Shown here: positions 33,788 to 42,694 of the stretch, piece by piece
Layout of the letters: each line of letters begins with the position of its first letter
How positions within the stretch are numbered: position 1 is the stretch's first letter
DNA from: Halosimplex amylolyticum
GTDB taxonomy: Archaea; Halobacteriota; Halobacteria; Halobacteriales; Haloarculaceae
Assembly (NCBI RefSeq): GCF_051414035.1
Contig: NZ_JBLKNW010000001.1
Span: 1,860,001-1,924,000 of the forward strand
DNA length: 64,000 bases
Direction of reading: 5' to 3'
Translations under genes and position numbers: made by a program
The notes under the pieces: generated by a model
Told to the model about the DNA's origin: nothing
The model's database searches: none
What the model saw: the letters and a program-made list of their open reading frames with translations, nothing else

Positions 33788-34732
33788 ATGGCTCCGGGTG
33801 CACGCGAGGAATACGACTACGTCGTCGACGCGGACGGGAGCGGCGACTACGAGAGTCTGCAGGCGGCGATCGACGGGGCGAAATCGTTCCCACGAGATCG
33901 GGTCTCCATCTTCGTGGCGGACGGCGTGTACGACGAGAAAGTGACGGTTCACGCCTGGAACACGGAGGTCGATCTGGTCGGGGAGAGCGTCGAGAACACG
34001 ATCGTCACGTACGACGACCACTTCGACAGGGTCGACCGGGGACGCAACAGCACGTTCTTCACGTATACGATGAAGGTCTGCGGAAACGACTTCACCGCGC
34101 GGAACCTGACCGTGCGGAACACCGCCGGCCCGGACGTCGGGCAGGCCGTCGCACTCCACGTCGAGGCCGACCGCACCGCGTTCGAGAACTGCCGGTTCCT
34201 CGGCGATCAGGACACGGTCTACGCCGCTGGCGAGGGATCGCGGCAGTACTTCGACGACTGCTACGTCGAAGGCACGACCGACTTCGTCTTCGGAGGTGCC
34301 ACCGCCGTCTTCGAAGACTGCGATATCCACTCGAAGGCCGATTCGTACGTCACGGCGGCCTCGACGCCGCCGAGAGAGCCGTTCGGGTACGTGTTCGACG
34401 ACTGTACGCTGACCGCCGACCCGGACGTGTCCGAAGTCTACCTCGGTCGACCGTGGCGAGACCACGCCCACGTCGCCTTCCTCCGCTCGGAGCTAGGCGA
34501 GCACGTCCATCCCGCCGGGTGGCACAACTGGTCGCGCCCGGACGTAGAGGAGACCGTCACGTACGCCGAATACGACAACGGCGGCCCCGGCGCGGTAGAC
34601 GCCGACGAGCGAGTGTCCTGGTCGGAAGAGCTGACGCGGTCGGAGGCCGAGCGGTACGCCAGAGAGAACGTGCTACTACGCGAAGACGACCGAGAGTACG
34701 CGCAGAACTGGTATCGAATCGTCGCCCAGTAG
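33788..34732 (+). CDS. Pectinesterase, no signal peptide
   Basis: This 314-residue right-handed beta-helix enzyme has all pectinesterase signatures: SIFVADGVYDEKV, GQAVALHVEADRTAFENCRFLGDQDTVY with Gln141/Asp142, EGTTDFVFGGATAVFEDC with Asp165, and EVYLGRPWRD with Arg221 and Trp223, corresponding to the Asp/Asp/Arg catalytic set. These enzymes de-esterify methylated polygalacturonate. The N-terminus (MAPGAREEYDYVVDADGSG) is not an export signal, unlike most family members, so the enzyme appears cytosolic. ATG 33788 is supported by TATA-like GAGTATACAA at 33751-33760. No pectate lyase or uronate genes are visible nearby. Confidence 0.9.
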   Translation: MAPGAREEYDYVVDADGSGDYESLQAAIDGAKSFPRDRVSIFVADGVYDEKVTVHAWNTEVDLVGESVENTIVTYDDHFDRVDRGRNSTFFTYTMKVCGNDFTARNLTVRNTAGPDVGQAVALHVEADRTAFENCRFLGDQDTVYAAGEGSRQYFDDCYVEGTTDFVFGGATAVFEDCDIHSKADSYVTAASTPPREPFGYVFDDCTLTADPDVSEVYLGRPWRDHAHVAFLRSELGEHVHPAGWHNWSRPDVEETVTYAEYDNGGPGAVDADERVSWSEELTRSEAERYARENVLLREDDREYAQNWYRIVAQ

Positions 34733-34758
34733 GGTCCGCGGGGACCGGAACGCAGCGA

Positions 34759-35478
34759 TCACAGCGCCGCGAGGGCGATACCAGTCGAGAGCAGGTTCGC
34801 GCCGAGGTGGGCGACGGTGCTAGAGGCGGTCCCCCACCGCACACGGAGGGCGCTGAATATCGCCGCGAGGATCACGAGCGACGCCAGTCTGATCGGGTCG
34901 GCTCCCCCGTCGACGACGACGTGTTTGAGGACGAACCCCGTGGCGGCGACGACGCTCCCGGCGAGCACGCCGTACGAATCCATCAGCGCGGTCTGGATCA
35001 CGCCGCGCCACGCGAGTTCCTCGGCGAGCGGAACGACGATCCCGTTGACGATCAAGAGCGCGGCGAGGACCCACGTCGCCGCGCCCGGTTCGACGACGGG
35101 CGTCGCGGTACCGGGGTCGGGCATTCCCTGAATCGCGGTGATCGCCAGGACGACGGCCAGAAGTGCGACGAAGAACGCGACGACGCCGCCGATGCCGGCG
35201 GCGATCGACCGGAGCGACACCTCGTAGTCCCAGTCCGCGGGTTCGATCCCGCGGCGGCGGCCCAGGTAGGCGATGGCACCGGCCAGGAGCGGAAACCCGA
35301 TCCCGACGAGGAGCATGTCGGCGCCCCGCGGACTCCCGATCGGGCCGGCCAGGAGCGCGACCAGTTCCCACCGCAACGCGATTTCGACGACGACCCACAG
35401 AACCATCGCACCCGCAGCGAAGACAGTGAACCCGTCCATACCGCCCTCACCTGTCCCGGTCCGCTGGTCCGTCGACAT
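34759..35478 (-). CDS. CPBP-family intramembrane metalloprotease
   Basis: This 239-residue protein has about seven hydrophobic segments and the CPBP (Abi/CAAX protease) motifs: the EExxxR motif in PLAEELAWRGVIQTAL, a His in GFVLKHVVVDG and a His in SSTVAHLGANLL. Family members cleave within the membrane. In prokaryotes they relate to peptide maturation or self-immunity, but the substrate is unknown. No bacteriocin-like gene is adjacent. It is convergent with the pectinesterase gene. Confidence 0.88.
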   Translation of the reverse strand: MSTDQRTGTGEGGMDGFTVFAAGAMVLWVVVEIALRWELVALLAGPIGSPRGADMLLVGIGFPLLAGAIAYLGRRRGIEPADWDYEVSLRSIAAGIGGVVAFFVALLAVVLAITAIQGMPDPGTATPVVEPGAATWVLAALLIVNGIVVPLAEELAWRGVIQTALMDSYGVLAGSVVAATGFVLKHVVVDGGADPIRLASLVILAAIFSALRVRWGTASSTVAHLGANLLSTGIALAAL

Positions 35479-35524
35479 CTGTCACCAGAACGAATCGCGG
35501 CGTCGACAAATACCTGCGGGTGGT

Positions 35525-35612
35525 GCGGGTCGGCGGTTGTGTATCGGGTCTCGCGGGTCGGCGGCTGAGCATCGGGTGTTTCGATTCGGCTGCTGAGCGA
35601 CGAGTGTCGTGG
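35525..35612 (+). repeat. Three imperfect 28-30-base repeats upstream of aroC
   Basis: Units begin at 35525 (GCGGGTCGGCGGTTGTGTAT), 35553 (GCGGGTCGGCGGCTGAGCAT) and 35583 (GATTCGGCTGCTGAGCGACG). The first two are close copies; the third is more diverged. They sit in the gap between the CPBP gene start and aroC. No coding potential is apparent. Confidence 0.6.
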
Positions 35613-35698
35613 ATCGTCGACGTCGCAGATCCGTCGCGGCGCGGCCACGTTCGCCCACATCTTCAGAACTATAAGCCCGGCCCACCGACCCCGTGGTA

Positions 35699-36925
35699 AT
35701 GAACGGCAACGAGTTCGGGCGTCTCTTCCGGTTCACGACGTTCGGCGAGAGTCACGGGGAGGCGATGGGCTGTACAGTGTCCGGGTGTCCGGCGGGGGTC
35801 GAGATCTCCGAGGAGGAGATCCAGAAAGAGCTCGACCGCCGCAAGCCCGGCCAGTCGATGATCACCACCTCCCGCGGCGAGCCCGACGAGGTGTCCATCA
35901 AGTCCGGCACGCTGGAGGGGTACACGACCGGCACGCCCATCGGGATGGTCATCCAGAACAAGGATGCCCGCTCGGGCAAGTACGAACCGTTCATCACCGC
36001 ACCGCGACCCTCCCACGGCGACTACACCTACTCCGCGAAGTTCGGCACGCGCAACTGGGGCGGTGGCGGCCGTTCCTCGGCGCGAGAGACAGTCAACTGG
36101 GTGGCGGCGGGCGCCGTCGCCAAGCAGGTCCTCCGCCAGTCCGACCACGACGTGCGCGTGAAGGCCCACGTCAACCAGATCGGCGACATCGAAGCGAACG
36201 ACGTGACCTGGGAGGACATGCTCGAACACACCGAGGAGAACGAGGTCCGCTGTGCCGACCCCGAGAAGGCCGAGGAGATGCGCGACGCCATCGACCGCTA
36301 CCAGCAGGAGGGCGACTCCATCGGTGGCGCGGTCTACTTCGAATGTCGCGGCGTCCCTCGCGGACTGGGCGCGCCCCGCTTCGACTCGTTCGCCGCCCGC
36401 CTGGGGCAGGCGATGTTCTCCGTGCCCGCGACGACCGCCGTCGAGTACGGCCAGGGCCGCGACGCCCGGGAGACCCGCGGCATCGACCGCAACGAGGACT
36501 GGGAGTTCGACGACGGCAGCCGCGACGACGTGGTCAGCGAGGAGGGCGACCCCGTCCCCGTGGGCAACGACCACGGCGGCCTCCAGGGCGGGATCACCAC
36601 CGGCGAGCCGATCTACGGCGAGGTGACCTTCCACGCGCCGGTCTCCATCCCGAAGACCCAGACCACGGTCGACTGGGAGACCGGCGAGAAGAAAGAAGCG
36701 AAGGTCGTCGGGCGCCACGACCCGAGCCTGCCGCCCCGCGCCGTCCCCGTCCTCGAAGCGATGCTCCGGGTGACGATCCTGGACTTCATGCTCCTCTCGG
36801 GGCGCATCAACCCCGACCGCATCGACGACCGCCCCGGCGAGTACGACACCGCCTACCACCCGGAGAGTCCGCAGAACGACCCCGACGACGCGGACACGAT
36901 GACCGAGACGGTCGACGAGGACTGA
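35699..36925 (+). CDS. aroC: Chorismate synthase
   Basis: This 408-residue FMN-dependent enzyme makes chorismate from EPSP. Motifs seen are GESHGEAMGCTVSGCPAG at the N-terminus, GTRNWGGGGRSSARETVNWVAAGAVAKQVL, and NDHGGLQGGITTGEPI. It is longer than many bacterial forms, mostly through an acidic C-terminal tail. ATG 35699 is chosen over the GTG two codons upstream because ACTATAAG at 35668-35675 sits about 24 bases before it, suiting a leaderless transcript. The uracil-DNA glycosylase gene follows closely. Confidence 0.96.
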   Translation: MNGNEFGRLFRFTTFGESHGEAMGCTVSGCPAGVEISEEEIQKELDRRKPGQSMITTSRGEPDEVSIKSGTLEGYTTGTPIGMVIQNKDARSGKYEPFITAPRPSHGDYTYSAKFGTRNWGGGGRSSARETVNWVAAGAVAKQVLRQSDHDVRVKAHVNQIGDIEANDVTWEDMLEHTEENEVRCADPEKAEEMRDAIDRYQQEGDSIGGAVYFECRGVPRGLGAPRFDSFAARLGQAMFSVPATTAVEYGQGRDARETRGIDRNEDWEFDDGSRDDVVSEEGDPVPVGNDHGGLQGGITTGEPIYGEVTFHAPVSIPKTQTTVDWETGEKKEAKVVGRHDPSLPPRAVPVLEAMLRVTILDFMLLSGRINPDRIDDRPGEYDTAYHPESPQNDPDDADTMTETVDED

Positions 36926-36956
36926 TGGGCGTGCAGACCATACGGGGTGCAAACTG

Positions 36957-37616
36957 ATGGACGCACGCCAAGACGAGCTGTCCAACCCCTTCGGGATGGA
37001 CGAAGAGTGTACGAACTGCCCGGAGCTGGTCGAGACGCGCGAGCGTATCGTCCACGGCTACGGCGACGTAGGCGCCGACTTCGTCGTCATCGGCGACCAG
37101 CCCAGCGCCGCCGCCGACGAGACCGGCGTCCCCTTCGCGGGCGACCAGTCGCTCGTCTGGGACATTCTCGACCGCGTCGGCCTCGTCGAAGGCGACCCCG
37201 GCGCGGAGGAACCCGTTCCCGACGAGGTGTACCTGACCTACGTCACGCGGTGTCGCCACCCCGACCGCCCGGCGACCGACGAGGAGGTCCGCAACTGCGA
37301 GGCCTACCGCTCCAGCGAGCTTCGGATGATCAACCCGGAGATCATCGTCCCGGTCGGCCAGCGGGCCATCGAGGCGCTCGCGTTCCAGTACACCACCAGG
37401 AGCGAGGACGAACTCGACGTGGAGGAACTGCACGCGACGACGATGCGCGGCCGCGGGTTCGAACTCGTGCCCATGCTCGACCCCGCGGACCAGTCGCCCG
37501 CGGAGACCGAAGCGTTCGTCGAGCACTTCGCCGACCTGCTCGGCACCGACTACCGCCAGACGAAAGGTCGCCAGGGGAGCCTGGAGACCGGTCGCGGTCC
37601 CGACGACGGCGAATAA
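36957..37616 (+). CDS. Uracil-DNA glycosylase superfamily protein
   Basis: This 219-residue protein has the four-cysteine pattern of iron-sulfur UDGs (Cys18, Cys21, Cys99 and Cys114). The UDG fold is also visible in DFVVIGDQPSAAADETGVPFAGDQSLVWDILDRVGLVEG, VYLTYVTRCRHPDRPATDEEVRNCEAY and NPEIIVPVGQRAIEAL. In family 4 the first motif is GEAPG/GEGPG; here it is GDQPSAAADETGVPF, so specificity may differ. Its role in excising deaminated bases is inferred from the family. It follows aroC by about 30 bases and may be co-transcribed. Confidence 0.82.
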   Translation: MDARQDELSNPFGMDEECTNCPELVETRERIVHGYGDVGADFVVIGDQPSAAADETGVPFAGDQSLVWDILDRVGLVEGDPGAEEPVPDEVYLTYVTRCRHPDRPATDEEVRNCEAYRSSELRMINPEIIVPVGQRAIEALAFQYTTRSEDELDVEELHATTMRGRGFELVPMLDPADQSPAETEAFVEHFADLLGTDYRQTKGRQGSLETGRGPDDGE

Positions 37617-37635
37617 GCGGTCGTCCCGCCGCCTC

Positions 37636-38070
37636 TCAGTCGTCCGTCCGCCAGTCTCGTTCGGCGATGTCAGTCGCGGCCGCTGTGGCCTCCTTGCGGA
37701 GGTCCGCGAGGTGATAGACGACGTCGGTCAGCGTCACGATGCCGACCACGGAGAGGTCTTCGGTGACGATCACCTTCTTCACGCCCTCGTCCCCCATCGT
37801 GCGCGCGACGCCCTGGACCGTCCGGTCGGGGTCAGTCGTCACGAGCGGTGGATGCGCCAGGTCGCGGACCGCGATCGCTCCCAGGCGTTGGCCGCGGTCG
37901 TGCGCCGCGTCGAGCGCGTCGGACTCGGTGACGACCCCGACCGGGGTCCCGTCGTCGACGACGACCACGCTCCCGACGCGCTCCGCGAGGATCTTTCCGA
38001 CGGCGTCGTGGAGCGTGGCGTCGATATCGACGGTCACCACGTCGGTCGACATCAGGTCCCGTACGAGCAT
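37636..38070 (-). CDS. CBS-domain pair protein
   Basis: This 144-residue protein consists almost entirely of two CBS motifs: MSTDVVTVDIDATLHDAVGKILAERVGSVVVVDDGTPVGVVTESDAL and DLAHPPLVTTDPDRTVQGVARTMGDEGVKKVIVTEDLSVVGIVTLTDVV. Such modules bind adenine nucleotides and sense energy state. There is no attached effector domain, so it probably acts on a partner. It ends on convergent ground with the UDG gene and starts ten bases from the universal stress gene, so the two may be one transcript. Confidence 0.9.
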   Translation of the reverse strand: MLVRDLMSTDVVTVDIDATLHDAVGKILAERVGSVVVVDDGTPVGVVTESDALDAAHDRGQRLGAIAVRDLAHPPLVTTDPDRTVQGVARTMGDEGVKKVIVTEDLSVVGIVTLTDVVYHLADLRKEATAAATDIAERDWRTDD

Positions 38071-38080
38071 CGCCGGCCGC

Positions 38081-38515
38081 TCAGTCCCCGATGTCGACGA
38101 CGAGAACGGGAGCGCTCACGTCCTCGAGGACGCGGTCGGTGACGCTTCCGAGGTTCTGGACGCGGTCGCGGCCGGTCCGCCCGTGGGTCCCCATCGTCAC
38201 CAGGTCGATGCCCGCCGCCTCGACGTAGTCGACGATCTCGCGGTGGGGGATCCCGTCGCGCATCTCGGTCTCGACGACCAGCCCCGCGTCTTCGAGGTCG
38301 ACACGGAGATCCTCGATCGCCCGCTCGCCCTCGACTTCCAGGGATTTGACGATCTCGTCTTTCGTGTCCGATTCGGCAGCGCGGTAGCGCCTGCTGTCGA
38401 CGACGTACAGCACGTGCACCGTCGCGTCGTTGTCCCGGGCGATCGAAATCGCGTGCTCTACCGTCTCCGTCGTCCCCTTGCTCCCGTCCGTCGGCAACAG
38501 GATGTCGTCGTACAT
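38081..38515 (-). CDS. Universal stress protein (UspA family)
   Basis: The 144-residue product from ATG 38513-38515 is a standard UspA domain: MYDDILLPTDGSKGTTETVEHAI, VHVLYVVDS, and the ATP-binding pattern GTHGRTGRDRVQNLGSVTDRVLEDVSAPVLVV near the end. The G-2x-G-9x-G(S/T) motif is complete enough to expect nucleotide binding. Paired with the CBS gene, it suggests a stress or energy response role. The much longer frame that continues upstream is a GC artefact over thrS. Confidence 0.93.
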   Translation of the reverse strand: MYDDILLPTDGSKGTTETVEHAISIARDNDATVHVLYVVDSRRYRAAESDTKDEIVKSLEVEGERAIEDLRVDLEDAGLVVETEMRDGIPHREIVDYVEAAGIDLVTMGTHGRTGRDRVQNLGSVTDRVLEDVSAPVLVVDIGD

Positions 38516-38598
38516 ACGCGACAGTTCGGGACCCGGGTAAATAGTGGTAGGTGGCCGACCGGACGCCGGCGGGCCCGCCGTCGACGCTCCTTCCGACG

Positions 38599-40458
38599 TC
38601 AGCGACCGGTGAAACTGGGGTGGTCGCTGACGTGTTTCGGGAGGTACCGTTTCTTCCGCGGGAGCCCCTCGGTCTCCGCGAGGACGCGGTCGCGAAGTTC
38701 CTCGGGCGTCATCTCGATCTCCTCGTCGTCCGCGCGGACGTTGACGTCCAGGGTCCCGCTGTCGACCTCGCGGTCGCCGACGACGGCGTAGTACGGCACC
38801 CAGTCGGTCTCCGCGCGGGCGATGCGCTTCCCCACCGTCTCGGAGCGCTCGTCCACGTCCGCGCGCACGTCGGCCGTCGCGAGGTCCGCGACGAGGTCGT
38901 CGCAGTACTCGACGTGTTCCTCGCCGACGGGGACAAAGCGGACCTGCGTCGGCGAGAGCCAGGTGGGCAACCGCGGGGTGTCCATGGTCGCCGTCTCCTC
39001 CAGCAGCGCCGCCACCACGCGTTCGATCCCGCCCGACGGCGAGTAGTGCAAGATGGGCGGGTGATGGCTGCCCTCTGCGTCGGTGTAGGTAATGTCGAAC
39101 CGCTCGGCGCTCTCGACGTCGATCTGGACGGTCGGGTTCTCGATGGGGCGACCGAGTCCGTCGATGGCGGCGAAGTCGATCTTCGCCGACCAGTAGTGGT
39201 GGCGCTCCGGGATGATCTCGACCAGCGAGGGTTTGTCGAGTTCGGCGACCACCTCGGCGACCCACTCGCCGTTGTCCTCGTAGAACTCGCGGGTCGTCCG
39301 CAGGGCGGGCTGGTAGTCCAGCCCGAGGTCGTCGCTCGTCCGCAGGGAGAGCTTCGCCTGGCGCATCAGTTCCTCGCGGGCGCCCGCCATGTCCGCCGTC
39401 GCGGTGTGCATGTCCGGCATCGTGAACGAGCGCAGTCGCTTCAGCCCCGTGACCTCGCCCTTCTGCTCGCGGCGGAACGAGTAGGTCGACATCTCGTAGA
39501 TCCGCAGCGGGAGGTCGCTGGCGGCGATGTGCATGTCCCGCATGATGGAGAACTGGCCGAAACAGGCGGCGAAGCGGAGCATCATCCGACGGTCGCCCGA
39601 CTCGAAGCGGTACTGGCGCTCGCCGAACTTGCCGGCGTGTTCGTCGATGGGCCGCGCGCCGAGGTCGTACATGATCGGCGTCTCGACGGGCATCCCGCCG
39701 TAGTCGACGACGAGGTCGTTCACGTACTCCATCAGCGAGTCGCGGACGAGTTTCCCGCGGGGGTACCACCGCAGGTTCCCCACGTCCGAGAGGTCGTCGT
39801 AGCCCACGAGGGACTTCTCCTGCATGAGTTCGACGTGGGGCGGCTCCTCGCCGGGCGAGGCGACCACGTCCTCGACCTCGTCCTCGATGAACGCCCGCAT
39901 GTCCCCGCGTACTTCGTCCTTCGCGGCGACCGCAGACTCGGTCGAGCCGTCGGGCCACATCACGAGCCACTCGCTGGGCTCGCGCTCGGGCTCGCCGGCC
40001 TCCGCTCCCTCGCCCGCTCGGTCGTCGCGGTGGGCGGAGACGTGGCGCGAGAGCTCCGAGAGCGGGTGGCCCTTGCAGGACACCTCGAAGGACTTGTACC
40101 AGCCGAACGGCGCCCGGAGAACCTCGTACCCGTCGGCTTCGAGTTCGGACTCCAGGTTCCGCATGACCTGCTTGGCGGCGTCGGGGTTCGCCAGGTCCTC
40201 GCTGAGGTGGGCGTAGGGGTACAGCACCACTCGGTTCGTGTTGAGTTGCCCTGTCACGTCCCGGAGTTCGTCCGTCGCGTTCGCGACGACGCCGTCGAGG
40301 TCGGCCTCGTCGTCGGACTCGACGCTGATGAAGGCTGTCACGCAGTCCTCCATCCGGCCGTCCATCGGGACGCCCTCCCGCTCGGCGAGGTCGTCCGGGC
40401 CGGCCTGTTCGCGCGCCTCGAACTCCAGGTGGTCCGAGTGGATGAACAGGAGTCGCAT
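38599..40458 (-). CDS. thrS: Threonyl-tRNA synthetase, archaeal type
   Basis: This 619-residue class II synthetase has the archaeal N-terminal editing domain (about 1-145), related to D-aminoacyl-tRNA deacylase and starting MRLLFIHSDHLEFEAREQ. The catalytic domain shows motif 2 in YSFRREQKGEVTGLKRLRSFTMPDMHT and motif 3 in HYSPSGGIERVVAALLEE. The anticodon-binding domain covers about the last 110 residues (VRFVPVGEEHVEYCDDL). No TGS domain is present, as expected for archaeal ThrRS. It is a single-copy housekeeping gene transcribed alone, divergent from the SLC13 transporter gene. Confidence 0.96.
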   Translation of the reverse strand: MRLLFIHSDHLEFEAREQAGPDDLAEREGVPMDGRMEDCVTAFISVESDDEADLDGVVANATDELRDVTGQLNTNRVVLYPYAHLSEDLANPDAAKQVMRNLESELEADGYEVLRAPFGWYKSFEVSCKGHPLSELSRHVSAHRDDRAGEGAEAGEPEREPSEWLVMWPDGSTESAVAAKDEVRGDMRAFIEDEVEDVVASPGEEPPHVELMQEKSLVGYDDLSDVGNLRWYPRGKLVRDSLMEYVNDLVVDYGGMPVETPIMYDLGARPIDEHAGKFGERQYRFESGDRRMMLRFAACFGQFSIMRDMHIAASDLPLRIYEMSTYSFRREQKGEVTGLKRLRSFTMPDMHTATADMAGAREELMRQAKLSLRTSDDLGLDYQPALRTTREFYEDNGEWVAEVVAELDKPSLVEIIPERHHYWSAKIDFAAIDGLGRPIENPTVQIDVESAERFDITYTDAEGSHHPPILHYSPSGGIERVVAALLEETATMDTPRLPTWLSPTQVRFVPVGEEHVEYCDDLVADLATADVRADVDERSETVGKRIARAETDWVPYYAVVGDREVDSGTLDVNVRADDEEIEMTPEELRDRVLAETEGLPRKKRYLPKHVSDHPSFTGR

Positions 40459-40582
40459 ACTCGGAGGTGTCGACGCGCGAGGAAAAGTGTGCCGCCGGCC
40501 CCGTCAGGTCGGGTCCGCCCCGCGAACAGAGAGCCGTCGCCGGACCCATCGTTTTATGGCGGCAGGCGAACGTCCCAACGAT

Positions 40583-42652
40583 ATGATATTCGGGCTGTCG
40601 ACGGGGGCAGTCGTCGTCTTCGCGCTGATCGCCGTCGCGCTCGCCCTGTTCGTCAGCGAGCGGTTGCCGCCCGACATCACCGCCATCGGTGTTCTCGTCG
40701 CCCTGGCCGTCCTCGAACCCTACACCGGCGTCACGGCAGGCGAGGCGATCCAGGGCTTCGCCAGCCGCGCGACGGTGACGATCCTCGCGATGTACGTCCT
40801 CAGCGCCGGCGTCGAGTACACCGGCGTCGTCGACTATCTCGGCGCCGTCCTCGAGGCGATGACCGGGGGCGACGAGACGCGCCTGCTCGGCGCGACAGTG
40901 GGCGTGACCGGCCTCTCGGCGGGCATCGTCAACAACACGCCCGTCGTCGCGGTGTTCATCCCGATGATCACCGGCCTCTCCGAGCGCGCGGGGATCTCGC
41001 CGTCGAAGCTGCTGCTGCCGCTGTCGTTCGCGGCGATGCTCGGCGGCACGCTGACGCTCATCGGCACGTCGACGACGCTCCTCGCCAGCGACCTCTCCAG
41101 GGACCTGCTCGACCATCCCATCTCGATGTTCGAGATCACGCCCGTCGGCGTCGTCGTCCTCGCGGTCGGCCTCGCGTACCTGATGACCGTCGGTCGCTGG
41201 CTCGTCCCCGAGCGCATCCCGGCGGACGCCGACTTCACCGACGAGTTCGACCTCGACCGCCACCTCAGCGTGCTGGTCGTCCGCGAGGACTCGCCGCTGG
41301 TCGGCCACACCGTCGCGGAAGCGCTCGAAGACGGCGGTGTCGTCGAGACCGCCGACGCGACTGCCCCACCGGACGCGATGACCGAAACGGACGAAACGCC
41401 CCCCGCGACCCCACGCTCTCCGGCCGACCCGGGGCATCCGCCGGCCGACGCGGCCGGCGTGGCCGCTGTCGACGGAGTCGACGCCGGCCCCGGGGACGGC
41501 CCCGCAGACCACGACGTGGACGTGCTCCAGGTCGAACGCGACGGCGAGGCCTACGTCGCGAGCGGGAGCGACCGGGAACTCGCCGCCGGCGACCTCCTCA
41601 CCGTCCGCGGGAGTCTCCAGGCGGTCAACGGATTCGCGGACCGATACGGACTCGGCCAGCGCTCCCGCGAAGACGTCACCGAGGAGCGCCTCGCCTCCGC
41701 GCCCCACGACGCGACGCTCGTCGAGGCGGTCGTCCACCCCGAATCGCGGATCGCCGGACGGACCATCGACGACCTGCAGTTCCGCGAGCGGTTCGACACG
41801 ACGGTCCTGGCACTCCGGCGCGGCGACGACCTCCGACGCGAGGGCCTCGGCGCCGTCGAACTCGAACTCGGCGACACGCTCCTCCTCCAGACGACGGCCA
41901 CTGCCGTCGACTACTTCCAGGAGGCGAACTACGTCGTTGTCACCGAACGCGCCGTCCCCCCGGACGGAGCTACCGGGTCGAGCGCCCCGAGCGACGAGAC
42001 GGCGGACGGGCCGGCCGAGGAGACCGAACTGGTGGACGCGCGAACGGAGGGGCCGGGTCTCGGCCCCCGGGCGCCGGTCGCTATCGGCGTGCTCGCGACG
42101 GTCATCACACTGGCCGCGACCGACCTCGTGCCGATCACCATCGGCGCGCTGGGCGGCGTGTTCGCGCTCGTCGCCACCGGGACGATCACCGCGAACCAGG
42201 CCTACGACGCGATCAACTGGAGCGTCGTCTTCCTGCTCGCCGGCCTCCTGCCCCTGGGCGTCGCGATGCAGGCGACCGGGGGCGCCGACGCGATCGCGAC
42301 GGCCCTCGTGGGCGCCGGCGAGGCGATCCCTCCGGTCGTCCTGCTCGGGTTGCTCTACCTCCTCACCGCCGTCGTCGCCGCGATCATCACGCCCGTCGCC
42401 ACGGTCGTCCTGATGATCCCGATCGCGGTCAGCACGGCTCAGCAGCTCGGCCTCGACGGCTTCCCCTTCCTGATCGCGGTCACGTTCGCCGCCGCGAACG
42501 CGTTCGTGACGCCCATCGGGTACCAGACGAACCTCATGGTCTACGGCCCCGGCGGCTACAGATTCACCGACTACCTCCGCGTGGGCGGACCGCTCCAGCT
42601 ACTGCTCACCGTCGTCACGACGCTGTCGATTGCGGCCCTGTGGCCGCCCTGA
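40583..42652 (+). CDS. SLC13-family permease with two RCK_C domains
   Basis: This 689-residue transporter has an N-terminal membrane half with the DASS hairpin region SAGIVNNTPVVAVFIPMITGLSERAG and a C-terminal half with FLLAGLLPLGVAMQATGGADAIATAL and AANAFVTPIGYQTNLMVYGPGGY. The two halves flank a cytosolic insert at about 210-470. The insert contains two TrkA-C (RCK_C) domains (GDLLTVRGSLQAVNGFADRYGL and GDTLLLQTTATAVDYFQEANYVVV) and an Ala/Pro/Asp-rich linker. Substrates in this family are sulfate or dicarboxylates; which one is unknown. TTTTAT at 40552-40557 supports the ATG at 40583 rather than 40556. Confidence 0.9.
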   Translation: MIFGLSTGAVVVFALIAVALALFVSERLPPDITAIGVLVALAVLEPYTGVTAGEAIQGFASRATVTILAMYVLSAGVEYTGVVDYLGAVLEAMTGGDETRLLGATVGVTGLSAGIVNNTPVVAVFIPMITGLSERAGISPSKLLLPLSFAAMLGGTLTLIGTSTTLLASDLSRDLLDHPISMFEITPVGVVVLAVGLAYLMTVGRWLVPERIPADADFTDEFDLDRHLSVLVVREDSPLVGHTVAEALEDGGVVETADATAPPDAMTETDETPPATPRSPADPGHPPADAAGVAAVDGVDAGPGDGPADHDVDVLQVERDGEAYVASGSDRELAAGDLLTVRGSLQAVNGFADRYGLGQRSREDVTEERLASAPHDATLVEAVVHPESRIAGRTIDDLQFRERFDTTVLALRRGDDLRREGLGAVELELGDTLLLQTTATAVDYFQEANYVVVTERAVPPDGATGSSAPSDETADGPAEETELVDARTEGPGLGPRAPVAIGVLATVITLAATDLVPITIGALGGVFALVATGTITANQAYDAINWSVVFLLAGLLPLGVAMQATGGADAIATALVGAGEAIPPVVLLGLLYLLTAVVAAIITPVATVVLMIPIAVSTAQQLGLDGFPFLIAVTFAAANAFVTPIGYQTNLMVYGPGGYRFTDYLRVGGPLQLLLTVVTTLSIAALWPP

Positions 42653-42694
42653 AAAGTCGAATCCGCGTGGACCGACCGTCGCCCGACCGCGCGA

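Noticed and set aside
32732..34732. A 666-codon frame that would extend the pectinesterase upstream.
   Set aside because: The extension runs antisense through msrA and the DUF2071 gene; the TATA-like box at 33751 and domain start support ATG 33788.
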